In this document: positions 17,998-25,825 of the stretch, in pieces
Layout: each line of letters starts with the position of its first letter
Position numbering within the stretch: the first letter of the stretch is position 1
From: Pseudochrobactrum asaccharolyticum
GTDB taxonomy: Bacteria > Pseudomonadota > Alphaproteobacteria > Rhizobiales > Rhizobiaceae
Direction of reading: 5' to 3'
Assembly (NCBI RefSeq): GCF_003314995.1
Contig: NZ_QNRH01000001.1
Coordinates: forward strand, 496,001-560,000
Length of the DNA: 64,000 bases
The notes under the pieces: model-generated
The model's database searches: none
Seen by the model: only the letters and a program-made list of their open reading frames with translations
What the model was told of the DNA's origin: nothing
Made by a program: the position numbers and the translations under genes

Positions 17998-18579
17998 ATG
18001 AACACAGCGTCGATTGCGACTAACTTGTCCCGCATTATGCTGTTTCTGGCTTTTGCAGCCGGTATTTATACCATGGATACCGGAACCGCTTCGGCACAGG
18101 AAGTCCAGCTATGTGCACGGGAAGGCGGTGTTTGCCGGATTCCTTATCCGACTGAAGTGATCTACGGCAATGGCCGTCGCGTCACATCGCGCTTTATCAA
18201 TCAGCCGGAAGTGCGTTGCTCGAATTCTGTTTTCGGTGATCCTGCACGGGGCGCAGGTAAGGCTTGTTCCTATGTCGTGCGCGATGAAGGACGCAATCGC
18301 GGCGGCTATCGCGGCCGTGACGATTACGGGCGCAATGATTATGGCCGTGGTCGTCATGATTATGGCAATGGCGGTTACGGACGAGGCCGTGATCGCGGCC
18401 AGTGGCAACAATGTGCCCGTGAAGGTCAGTATTGTGATTTCTCCGGTCGCAAACGCGTACGCTACGGCACAACAGACCGCTATGTAGAGCGTGAATTCCG
18501 CAATGGTGTACGTTGTGACAACCGTGCCTTCGGTGATCCGGATCGCGGTACAGCAAAAGGCTGTTATGTACTGAATTAG
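17998..18579 (+). CDS. Secreted protein with two four-cysteine modules joined by a Gly/Arg/Tyr-rich linker
   Basis: A 193-residue exported protein; the signal peptide ends near residue 34 (ASAQ). Two homologous modules occupy 39-93 and 139-192. Each starts CAREG, has a V(I/R)YG element and ends with (V/A)FGDPxRGxxKxC. Cys spacing is almost identical (39/46/74/90 and 139/146/173/189). The linker 99-134 repeats RGRDDYGRNDYGRG-like units. I remember this module (CAxEGxxC...VRYG...FGDP) at the ends of secreted bacterial and fungal proteins, including glycoside hydrolases, but know no firm function. The start follows GAGGAAG. A binding or wall-associated role is inference. Confidence 0.8.
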   Translation: MNTASIATNLSRIMLFLAFAAGIYTMDTGTASAQEVQLCAREGGVCRIPYPTEVIYGNGRRVTSRFINQPEVRCSNSVFGDPARGAGKACSYVVRDEGRNRGGYRGRDDYGRNDYGRGRHDYGNGGYGRGRDRGQWQQCAREGQYCDFSGRKRVRYGTTDRYVEREFRNGVRCDNRAFGDPDRGTAKGCYVLN

Positions 18580-18603
18580 TTCAGCATACAGAGATTGAGA
18601 TAT

Positions 18604-18635
18604 AAAAAACCGGAGCCTTTCAGCTCCGGTTTTTT
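18604..18635. terminator. Bidirectional terminator between the Cys-module gene and choloylglycine hydrolase
   Basis: A perfect 13-bp stem (AAAAAACCGGAGC / GCTCCGGTTTTTT) with a 6-base loop lies between two convergent genes and has U tracts for both directions. Confidence 0.93.
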
Positions 18636-18653
18636 GTTCATTATGCCTGTTTC

Positions 18654-19769
18654 TTATTTGGCAAATTCAACTGCCGGCGGTGTGAGTTTTGGTGCCAGTG
18701 GTGCTTTTTTCAGCTCTTTGGCATCAAGGTCAAAGCTATTGATATCAATACCGCGCAGAACCTGATCATCATACATTTTGACGTAATAAGTATGGTTTTT
18801 CAGATCAGCAATTGTTGACCATTGGGTATATTCCAGCGGAATTTTCAGTTCTTTGGCAGTCTGAATCCAGCCCTTCGGAATATCGAAATTATTGAGAATG
18901 TGCTCGGTCAGACGCACACCTTCCGCACCGCTTGCCTGTTTTTCTACCGTCTGAACATAGGCGGTGGCGCGTACAAAGCGCGATGGCGGTGTTGAATCGC
19001 CCGGAATACCGAGCAGACCGGAACCCTGACCAAGCGGGGTGAAGGCCATGCCGCCGATTTTCAGCGTGTCGGCATTGAGCGGAGACATTTTCAGATAGTT
19101 TCGGAGATTGGTCAGGTGCCAGTCAAAGGACGGCGAGTTGGTCATGACACCAACCGGATTGTCATAAATTTTGAGTTTGCCATCAACCGGCTCAATCACA
19201 ATGGAGGCACCGCTCGCATCATGAATGGTGTAGTGAAGCGGCGGAACAAAACCCATTTCCGGCTGCACAAGGTTGATAATGCTCATATCCTGAATAGCGG
19301 TTTTGACTTCTTCAACCGTCGCAAAATTGGTCAAAATCCAGCTCAGCACATCCCATGGTGCCAGCGATTTTTCTTTGTCGGTTTTAGTGCCATCCGCATA
19401 ACCGGCAAATTCAGGAAAATATAGGACGCCGCCTGCAAGACCTTTTTCATTCATGCCGTCAACAAGCGTGGTTTCTCCCAGTGCATTCATGCCGATAGCG
19501 CCGTATTTGCCTTTCCAGCTCATGCCCGGTTTGCCATCCGCACCGGTGGTATGCAGCGTATAGGCGCGCGGAATAACCAATGCATTGGATTTCAGCTCAA
19601 TGCCAAATTCCATAGTGCGGGCATAAATACCGCTGCCATCAGTGGTTGGCAGCAGGAAGCTTGTGCAGGCAGCCGCCGCATAAGGGGCTGAAACCGCAGC
19701 AATCACTGTGAGTGCTGTCGCTGATTTAAGCAATTTGCTCTTGAGGAAGTTCGGGAAACGCGCGTTCAA
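18654..19769 (-). CDS. Choloylglycine hydrolase / penicillin V acylase family protein
   Basis: A 371-residue Ntn-hydrolase that cleaves amide bonds of conjugated bile acids or related amides. The signal peptide ends in AAAA directly before Cys35 (CTSFLLPTTDG), so export processing would expose the catalytic N-terminal Cys. Arg52 (YARTMEF) and the Asp/Asn of the family (GMNEKGLAGGVLYFPEFAGY; VMTNSPSFDWHL) are present. The start is TTG 19769, supported by AAGGAG seven bases upstream; no ATG is suitably placed. A Brucella homologue helps resist bile; here the natural substrate could instead be a quorum signal or other amide. Confidence 0.9.
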   Translation of the reverse strand: MNARFPNFLKSKLLKSATALTVIAAVSAPYAAAACTSFLLPTTDGSGIYARTMEFGIELKSNALVIPRAYTLHTTGADGKPGMSWKGKYGAIGMNALGETTLVDGMNEKGLAGGVLYFPEFAGYADGTKTDKEKSLAPWDVLSWILTNFATVEEVKTAIQDMSIINLVQPEMGFVPPLHYTIHDASGASIVIEPVDGKLKIYDNPVGVMTNSPSFDWHLTNLRNYLKMSPLNADTLKIGGMAFTPLGQGSGLLGIPGDSTPPSRFVRATAYVQTVEKQASGAEGVRLTEHILNNFDIPKGWIQTAKELKIPLEYTQWSTIADLKNHTYYVKMYDDQVLRGIDINSFDLDAKELKKAPLAPKLTPPAVEFAK

Positions 19770-19952
19770 AAGTGTTCTCCTTCCAGAAAATAATCCAATC
19801 TTCTAACATGCAGTGTGTAAATCAGATATGAAGAAATCTATTGAAGAATTTGATTTAATCTTGATTTTATTTGCCGGATTTTACAAGATGTAAATATAAA
19901 TATTGCTGATTTATTGTTTTAAAGTAAATACTTATTGAGGGGCAGCAAAAAC

Positions 19953-20789
19953 ATGAAGTGTTTATCAAGTAAGAGCGCTGCGCATGTTATATTAGCGGCA
20001 TGTATAATTACTGTCAGTGTGATCAGTTGGCAGGCTATTGCGGCTGATATATTAACGCCGCAACCCGTCAGTAAATTTGATGAGCGGCGCTGGAGGGTGA
20101 TAGTCAGTCCATATATTTGGGCGGCCTCACTGGATGGCCATGCGAATATTCTCGGGCGTCGAACAGATATTGATGTGCCTTTTTCGGATATTTTCAAAAA
20201 TCTTGATTTCAGCGCTATGGGAAATATCGAAGTCACCAACGGGCTTTATGGTGTTTATTTTGACGGGCAATATACGAAAACCAGTCAGGATGAGCAGTTC
20301 CATTCTCAAACCTTGGGTGCAGATATCACCATGACGTCTTTGTCTGCCGGTGCTTTCTTCCGAGCCTATGAAATGCCGCTGGAGGGCGAGACTGTTTTTG
20401 GCGGGCAACGGGTCTTCGCAATTGAACCGACTGCCGGTGTGCGCTGGACCCAGCTCAAAGTCGATTTCATGCTGGATCGCTGGTCAGAGAAGCGGAAGCT
20501 GCAATGGACAGATCCGTTTATCGGAGCCCGTATTCAGGCTGATTTGAGCGATCGCTGGAATCTGTTTGCTGAGGCCGATATTGGCGGTTTTGGTGCAGGT
20601 ACTGATTTGAGCGCTCAGGGGCAGGCTTATCTCGGTTACCGTACACATATCTTCAATCAGCCGGCTTTACTGCGCTTCGGCTATCGGGCGCTGTATCAGG
20701 ATTATGAAGGCGGGGATATTCTCGGCCATAGCTTCAAGTGGAATGTCACGGAACATGGTCCGGTTGCCGGTATTTCATTGGTTTTCTGA
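19953..20789 (+). CDS. Predicted outer-membrane beta-barrel protein
   Basis: About 278 residues. Signal peptide 1-30 (ending WQAIA before ADI) and many alternating hydrophobic/aromatic beta-strand segments, ending in Phe (GISLVF), support an outer-membrane barrel. Motifs such as WRVIVSPYIWAASLDGHANI and LGYRTHIF...LRFGYRALYQDY resemble proteobacterial barrel proteins annotated as hypothetical OMPs. A TTG at 19935 is in frame, but ATG 19953 with GAGGGG upstream is preferred. It is divergent from choloylglycine hydrolase. Ligand unknown. Confidence 0.78.
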   Translation: MKCLSSKSAAHVILAACIITVSVISWQAIAADILTPQPVSKFDERRWRVIVSPYIWAASLDGHANILGRRTDIDVPFSDIFKNLDFSAMGNIEVTNGLYGVYFDGQYTKTSQDEQFHSQTLGADITMTSLSAGAFFRAYEMPLEGETVFGGQRVFAIEPTAGVRWTQLKVDFMLDRWSEKRKLQWTDPFIGARIQADLSDRWNLFAEADIGGFGAGTDLSAQGQAYLGYRTHIFNQPALLRFGYRALYQDYEGGDILGHSFKWNVTEHGPVAGISLVF

Positions 20790-20886
20790 CGGAGCAGGAA
20801 CCGGTTCATGAGTGCTATATGAAGAGTGTGAGCCGGACATATTCCGGCTAAATGCATTCCGCTGGTGGCTGTAAAATCTACAGTGG

Positions 20887-21042
20887 TCAGAATGTAATGT
20901 CAGCGGCGGGTTTGACGGTGATCGTAGCTTCACCCGCATCAAATCCGTCCAGCGTTTCAGTGTCCGCCGTCATGTGACCGTCAGCAATCAGTTTATAATC
21001 CGGCAGAACCTGCAGGTCTGCCGGATAGTATGAGCTTATTTT
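20887..21042 (-). pseudogene. C-terminal remnant of an unidentified gene
   Basis: On the minus strand a frame of about 51 codons without a plausible start encodes protein-like sequence (PADLQVLPDYKLIADGH... ETLDGFDAGEATITVKP... ADITF, stop). It begins inside the end of the neighbouring gene (stop at 21036) in another frame. The acidic, beta-rich composition and absence of a start suggest the tail of a decayed gene. I cannot name the parent. Confidence 0.4.
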
Positions 21043-21416
21043 TTACGACGCAACAAAGTGCCGACACCGCCCAGCAGAAGGCCGATGCCTGCGCCGATCA
21101 AGCCAAAGCTCAGGGCATTGGAGCCGATATCGGACTGATTGGCCGAAGCTATAGACTGAGCCGCGCTGGCTGCACTTGAATTATTGGCCTTTGCATCCAT
21201 CATTGCGACCATGCCTGGTTCATTGCATTTTGGCAGCAACGCATTTTTTGCTTCTTCGCTGTTCCCGTAAGTGTCGAGAATAATTTTCTCACAGCGCTGC
21301 TGATCGGCAGAGGATACTGCGCTGGTGCCTAACTGCATGTAAAGGCCGCCTGCAAGGGCGAGGGCGCCAACGATCGCAAGAACCATGGAGCGGGAGGAGG
21401 AATTTGCCTGAGCCAT
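21036..21416 (-). CDS. Small membrane protein of unknown function
   Basis: A 126-residue protein with an N-terminal hydrophobic helix (about 10-28), a central soluble part with two Cys (QQRCEKII; LPKCNEPG), an Ala/Ser-rich stretch and a C-terminal Gly-rich helix (about 100-121) followed by RRKK. The ends are likely cytosolic and the middle periplasmic, with a possible disulfide. AAGG precedes the ATG. I do not recognise the family. It is followed by the decayed frame at 20887-21042. Confidence 0.65.
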   Translation of the reverse strand: MAQANSSSRSMVLAIVGALALAGGLYMQLGTSAVSSADQQRCEKIILDTYGNSEEAKNALLPKCNEPGMVAMMDAKANNSSAASAAQSIASANQSDIGSNALSFGLIGAGIGLLLGGVGTLLRRKK

Positions 21417-21515
21417 CAGGATTACCTTTTTAATATTATTATACGGGATAAAATCTGATTTCTGCCTGTGGTGCAGGCAGTTTTGCGAAACTGCGGTGTT
21501 AGCAGATAATTATTG

Positions 21516-22262
21516 TTAAGCAATAATAAGATTGCGCCCCTGACGTTTTGCCAAATACATTTTCTTGTCTGCTTCAAGTAATGCCCGCTCAGGATTGAAG
21601 GCTGTGTCACAAATAGTTAGCCCGATACTGGCGGTTATCCTGACATTCTCATTATTGGGTGCGACGATGCGTAAGGCACTGATCTTTTCACGCAGTTCTT
21701 CTGCATAATTATATATGTAATCGGGATGGGCATTTTTAATAAATACCCCGAATTCTTCGCCGCCCAATCTGCCGGTAATTGCCTTTTTCTCAGTCAGTCG
21801 TTTCAATAATTGTCCGAGACGCCGCAAGGCAGCATCACCGGTGGCATGGCCGTAAGTATCATTGATGGTTTTGAAGTAATCCAGATCAATAAACAGCAAA
21901 CCTCCGGCTTGTCCGGTTTTGCTGAGTGCAAAAAACTCATCGAGAAATGTCGCGCGATTAAGGACGCCGGTCAGACTATCTTCTCTCGCGAGTTTCCGGA
22001 GCAATATATTGGCTTGTTCTAATGCATCTTTCGCTTTGAGTGCCTCATTCTTCGCAATTCTGAGCCGCTCGGAATTAAGATAATGAAGCGCAGACATCGG
22101 GATTGCTGTGGCCAGAGGGCATACAATCGTCATGACCAGTCCGGCACCTGCGAGCTGACCACCCATCATCGGCACAAAAATACTGGTTATCAGCAGTGTA
22201 AATGTGAGGGCGAGCACACCAGTCAAAACTGCTTTCGCTAAGATGCGCCAATAATTGATCAT
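21516..22262 (-). CDS. Membrane-bound diguanylate cyclase (GGDEF)
   Basis: A 248-residue enzyme that makes cyclic di-GMP from two GTP. Two transmembrane helices (about 10-31 and 38-60) precede a short coiled coil (66-92) and a GGDEF domain (about 93-245). The catalytic motif is GGEEF at 167-171, with FIDLDYFKTINDTYGHATGD as the metal/substrate region, so it should be active. No RxxD inhibitory site precedes GGEEF (TEKKAITGRL instead), suggesting weak product inhibition. It lacks a recognisable sensory domain, so the signal must act through the membrane part. Confidence 0.92.
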   Translation of the reverse strand: MINYWRILAKAVLTGVLALTFTLLITSIFVPMMGGQLAGAGLVMTIVCPLATAIPMSALHYLNSERLRIAKNEALKAKDALEQANILLRKLAREDSLTGVLNRATFLDEFFALSKTGQAGGLLFIDLDYFKTINDTYGHATGDAALRRLGQLLKRLTEKKAITGRLGGEEFGVFIKNAHPDYIYNYAEELREKISALRIVAPNNENVRITASIGLTICDTAFNPERALLEADKKMYLAKRQGRNLIIA

Positions 22263-22451
22263 GATAAATGCTTCGGGACTTTAAAAATTGCAAAAAATTT
22301 TGACGCCGTCGTCTTATCACAGCGCGATAAATTGCAATAGTGAAACCATGCGGAAATCACTGTCATAAAAGCCGGATACGAATAATGAAGATATAGTGGG
22401 AGAGGGAGGCAGAAAAAAACTGAAATTCAGTGTCGTCAAAGAGACATTGAA

Positions 22452-22528
22452 TGGCGATCCCGACTGGATTCGAACCAGTGACCGTCGGCTTAGAAGGCCG
22501 GTGCTCTATCCAGCTGAGCTACGGGACC
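22452..22528 (-). tRNA. tRNA-Arg (anticodon TCT)
   Basis: A 77-nt cloverleaf on the minus strand. The acceptor stem is GGTCCCG / CGGGATC with an encoded GCCA end. The D arm is TAGCTCAGCTGGATAGAGCA, the anticodon loop CTTCTAA, and the T arm ACTGGTTCGAATCCAGT. The pair 27-43 appears as C-A, slightly unusual. It reads AGA codons. Confidence 0.93.
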
Positions 22529-22553
22529 GCAAATATCAGTCGCGGTGCTTAAA

Positions 22554-22859
22554 TCAGTGAGTCCAAGGCTGCTGACGGTCGAAACGGAAATTATCCGTAT
22601 AAGAGACCTTGCGGCGGTTGGCTTCTTTAGGCTCTTCAATGCGGTAAGGAATGCCGTATTTCTGCGCATAAGCGAGAGCCTCTTCAAGGCTTTCAAAGCT
22701 CATACGAATCTGGCTCTTCATATCGCGGGAAGATGTGTAACCCATCAGCGGTTCAATTTTGCGGGCAACTTCAGGCTCATATTCAAGAAACCAGGCTTCG
22801 GTTTTCGCTTTACCGGATTGCATGGCAGTCTTGGCTGGACGATAAATACGGGCAACCAT
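22554..22859 (-). CDS. NADH dehydrogenase (complex I) NDUFS4-like accessory subunit
   Basis: A 101-residue protein of the ETC complex I subunit (PF04800) family, the alphaproteobacterial relative of mitochondrial NDUFS4. ARIYRPAKTAMQSGKAKT at the N-terminus and PLMGYTSSRDMKSQIRMSF are typical family blocks, and it ends FDRQQPWTH. The frame opens at 22958, but that would overlap the tRNA-Pro end; ATG 22859 with GAGG nine bases upstream gives the family start. It lies between two tRNA genes and away from the nuo operon. Confidence 0.9.
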   Translation of the reverse strand: MVARIYRPAKTAMQSGKAKTEAWFLEYEPEVARKIEPLMGYTSSRDMKSQIRMSFESLEEALAYAQKYGIPYRIEEPKEANRRKVSYTDNFRFDRQQPWTH

Positions 22860-22957
22860 ATTCATATACCTCAGGGCACAAAAGCGACCGTCAAATTTCA
22901 GATTTGCTGGTCTGTTAAACGAGAGACAAAAATTACTATAAAAATCAGTATTTGTCA

Positions 22958-23034
22958 TGGTCGGAGCGAGAGGATTCGAACCTCCGACCCCCTGATCCCA
23001 AATCAGGTGCGCTACCAGGCTGCGCTACGCTCCG
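22958..23034 (-). tRNA. tRNA-Pro (anticodon TGG)
   Basis: A 77-nt cloverleaf on the minus strand. The acceptor stem is CGGAGCG / CGCTCCG with an encoded ACCA end. The D arm is TAGCGCAGCCTGGTAGCGCA, the anticodon stem CCTGA / TCAGG with loop TTTGGGA, and the T arm GGAGGTTCGAATCCTC. It reads CCN codons, mainly CCA/CCG. Confidence 0.95.
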
Positions 23035-23131
23035 TTATCCTCGAGGGACAAGACGTGTCTAGAATTTTCAGTGCAGAAGTGCAAGAGGCAAAACAACGGT
23101 TTTGACCGAAAATGCATGAATGTCACACTAT

Positions 23132-23169
23132 AAAAGAGGGGACAAAAGCACTGTTTTGTCTCCTCTTTT
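23132..23169. terminator. Terminator downstream of metC
   Basis: A 16-bp stem with AAAAGAGG at its base and GACAAAA near the loop has one G-T pair. On the minus strand it ends in TTTT and lies 55 bp after the metC stop. Confidence 0.75.
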
Positions 23170-23223
23170 GATGGGTTACGGTTTTTGCGGATGATTACAC
23201 CGTGTTTTTAAACAAAAACCATT

Positions 23224-24402
23224 TCACTGAGGCAGGGCGATAGTGAGTCCCTGTTTCAGGTCGTTGATCAGATCCTGAGTATCTTCAAGACCGATTTGCA
23301 GGCGGATCACGGGGCCTTCAAAACTCTGTGCCGCAACGGTACGATCGCCGAGATAAACGTGAACCGCCAGACTTTCATAACCGCCCCATGAGTAGCCAAG
23401 GCCAAACAGCTGCAAATTGTCGAGCAATTTATGGGCTTCTGCTGCTCCACCGGAAGCAAGAACGATAGAGAAGACACCGCTGGCGCCTTTGAAGTCACGT
23501 TTCCACAAAGCATGATCCGGATGACTTTCCAGCGCCGGATGCAGAACACGGGCAACCTGTGGCTGCTGTTCCAGCCAGCGGGCAATGGTCAATGCACTTT
23601 GCTGGTGATGGTCGAGACGTAGACCCATAGTCCGCAAGCCACGTAAAATTTGATAGGCGTCATCGGAATTAACGCACATGCCAAGGGCGGTGTAGGATTC
23701 TTCCAGACGTTTCCAGCATTTTTCATTGGAAGAAATCATGCCGAACAGCACATCAGAATGGCCTGAAGGATATTTGGTGCCTGCATGAATACTGATATCA
23801 ATGCCGAAATCCAGCGCTTTGAGGTATAGCGGTGTCGCCCAGGTATTATCCATCATGGTAATGATGTCATGTTCACGGGCAACCGCGACAATGGCCGGAA
23901 TGTCCTGAATTTCAAATGTGTTGGAGCCCGGTGATTCTGTGAAAATAACACGGGTATTCGGGCGGATCAGACCAGCAATATCACCGGCGATATGCGGCGG
24001 ATAATATTCAACTTCAATACCGAGGCGCTTCAGCATAGAGTCTGCAAAGCGGCGTGTCGGATTGTAAATTGTATCTACCAGCAAGACGTGATCGCCGGAT
24101 TCAAGGAATGCAAGCAAAGGTACAGTCACTGCCGCAAGACCGGATGGTACCAGCAAAGTGCCTGCGGAACCTTCCAACTGGTCAATCGCCTGACATAAAG
24201 CATCGGTTGTCGGCGTGCCGTGCGTGCCGTAGGTGTATTTCTGGTTCTGTGATGCCATGGTTTCAGCATCTTTGAACAGCACAGTGGAAGCGCGTACGAC
24301 CGGCGGGTTTACAAAACCATGAAATTCATAGGGATTATTGCCGCAATGCGCGAGCATTGTGTTGATACCTAAATTTCCTGCCGGTTTTCCTGATTTGACC
24401 AT
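23224..24402 (-). CDS. metC: Cystathionine beta-lyase (methionine synthesis)
   Basis: A 392-residue PLP enzyme of the Cys/Met metabolism family that splits cystathionine into homocysteine, pyruvate and ammonia. Lys210 in HAGTKYPSGHSD binds PLP. TYGTHGTPTTDALCQAIDQL near the N-terminus and MMDNTWATPLYLKALDFGID are the conserved blocks. Specificity for beta-lyase rather than gamma-synthase is by overall similarity to alphaproteobacterial MetC. AGGAGG eight bases before ATG 24402 indicates strong translation. Confidence 0.93.
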   Translation of the reverse strand: MVKSGKPAGNLGINTMLAHCGNNPYEFHGFVNPPVVRASTVLFKDAETMASQNQKYTYGTHGTPTTDALCQAIDQLEGSAGTLLVPSGLAAVTVPLLAFLESGDHVLLVDTIYNPTRRFADSMLKRLGIEVEYYPPHIAGDIAGLIRPNTRVIFTESPGSNTFEIQDIPAIVAVAREHDIITMMDNTWATPLYLKALDFGIDISIHAGTKYPSGHSDVLFGMISSNEKCWKRLEESYTALGMCVNSDDAYQILRGLRTMGLRLDHHQQSALTIARWLEQQPQVARVLHPALESHPDHALWKRDFKGASGVFSIVLASGGAAEAHKLLDNLQLFGLGYSWGGYESLAVHVYLGDRTVAAQSFEGPVIRLQIGLEDTQDLINDLKQGLTIALPQ

Positions 24403-24610
24403 AAAAACGCCTCCTGCTGCTTGTTAGTCTGCACTTACATAAATGAGTCTCATATTTGCAGGCAGAAATACGGAAGCCTTTTGTTGAAAAACATTTATTT
24501 TTCAACACATTGTTTGATTCTGTATGCCTGTCTGATTGGAGATGAGACCGGATAACAGGACTAGAGCATAATCCTTGTTTTTTGCCGAGGGCTTTATTCT
24601 CCTTAAAACG

Positions 24611-24661
24611 CAAATCTGAGGCAGTAATTTCCAAGATGAAGAAATTACTGCCTCAGATTTG
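24611..24661. repeat. Perfect 21-bp inverted repeat between metC and the PAP2 gene
   Basis: The arms at 24611-24631 (CAAATCTGAGGCAGTAATTT plus C) and 24641-24661 are exact reverse complements, separated by CAAGATGAA. There is no T tract on either side. It lies upstream of both divergent genes, 39 bp before the PAP2 start. Just left of it (24565-24610) is a degenerate AGAGCATAAT-type repeat. Confidence 0.85.
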
Positions 24662-24700
24662 TATTCAAACTAACATCTTTGTTGTGAACGCGAGTGGTTG

Positions 24701-25534
24701 ATGAGTTTAAAATACGAGATTTCAGAACTGAAAATGGCATGGCAGGCAGGTATTAAGCGCCGGAATTCTGAACAGGAAATTAGTGCTGAAACTAAGTTAT
24801 GGCCAGTGGTTCTGACCGTTATAGTGCTTGTCACTCTCATGGGAGCGGTGGCCTTATTGCCTTTTGATGCTACGCTGTCGCGACAGGCCTTTGCATCGGA
24901 CTGGCCTCCTTTCCTGATGCTGCGGGAAGTGACAAATCTCGTTTTAGCGACGCCTTATATTGCTCTTTCATTAGTCGTCATTATTGTGATGTTCGTTATG
25001 CGTAGCAGAGTAAGGATGCAGGAGGGCTTTCGCCTGAAGGTTCCTGAAATTCAGCACTATTATTGCCGTCTGGGTACAATAGCGCATCAAGCGATGTTTG
25101 CCATTGCGGCAATCCTAAGCGCGGGAATCATAGTCAATATCGTTAAATATATTGTCGGACGTCCGCGACCGCATCTTGTTGATACTATTGGGCCATTCGG
25201 CTTTAAGCCTTTTGACTTCACTTATCATTATGTGAGCTTTCCGTCGGGGCATGCCTGCACTGCAGCGGTTCTGGCTACATTGCTGGCTTTGTGGTTCCCG
25301 CGCTTTCGGATTGTTGCCTATGCAGGTTTGGCTCTGATTGCTGTGAGCCGTGTTTTTGTACAGGCACATTATCCGACCGATGTTCTCGTCGGTTTCACGA
25401 TCGGTGCCGTCACGACTTTGATTCTGGCGCGTTTACTGGCGCAATGCGGCTTGCTGTTCCGCTTGGAACAGGGGCAGTTGTTTCCGGTTCTTAAAGCTAA
25501 AATCACCAGAAAAATCAAACAGGTCGTTGTTTAA
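24701..25534 (+). CDS. PAP2-family membrane phosphatase
   Basis: A 277-residue integral membrane phosphatase with the three catalytic motifs of the family: KYIVGRPRP (149-157), PSGHA (181-185) and SRVFVQAHYPTD (216-227). The catalytic His residues are in the second and third motifs. About five or six membrane helices are visible; the active site should face the periplasm. Likely substrates are lipid phosphates such as phosphatidic acid, undecaprenyl pyrophosphate or lipid A phosphate. A TTG just upstream at 24698 is in frame; ATG 24701 is preferred. Confidence 0.92.
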   Translation: MSLKYEISELKMAWQAGIKRRNSEQEISAETKLWPVVLTVIVLVTLMGAVALLPFDATLSRQAFASDWPPFLMLREVTNLVLATPYIALSLVVIIVMFVMRSRVRMQEGFRLKVPEIQHYYCRLGTIAHQAMFAIAAILSAGIIVNIVKYIVGRPRPHLVDTIGPFGFKPFDFTYHYVSFPSGHACTAAVLATLLALWFPRFRIVAYAGLALIAVSRVFVQAHYPTDVLVGFTIGAVTTLILARLLAQCGLLFRLEQGQLFPVLKAKITRKIKQVVV

Positions 25535-25825
25535 GCAGGCCAATTAGCAAGCTCTGTTATTAGCACTATAGTCTGGTCTGAACACTTTTCCGTGTCTACG
25601 CTCTTGACCTGTCGAAAATAATAGCTTTCGATAGGAGGAGTTTATAGGCATCCGCCTTTGATCGAAGCGGATAGCGGGTTGAACTGACGGATGAATCCGC
25701 TCGGTTGAACCTGCTAAGACTGTTAGAATATCCGGCGTAATAATCTTTCGTACGGATGATACAGAATGCAAAATTGATTTTTGAATGCTGATTATAAGTT
25801 TAACGATAAAGAGGGTGAGCATCAT

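Noticed and set aside
18290-18400. Short tandem repeats resembling a CRISPR or VNTR
   Set aside because: They are in-frame codon repeats of the Gly/Arg/Tyr linker in a coding gene, irregular in length and without spacers.
22452-23034. Genomic island attachment site at the tRNA genes
   Set aside because: No integrase gene and no direct repeat of a tRNA 3' end was seen within the window.
22545-23105. 186-codon plus-strand frame across the two tRNA genes
   Set aside because: It runs antisense through tRNA-Pro and the NDUFS4-like gene and has no motif or ribosome binding site.
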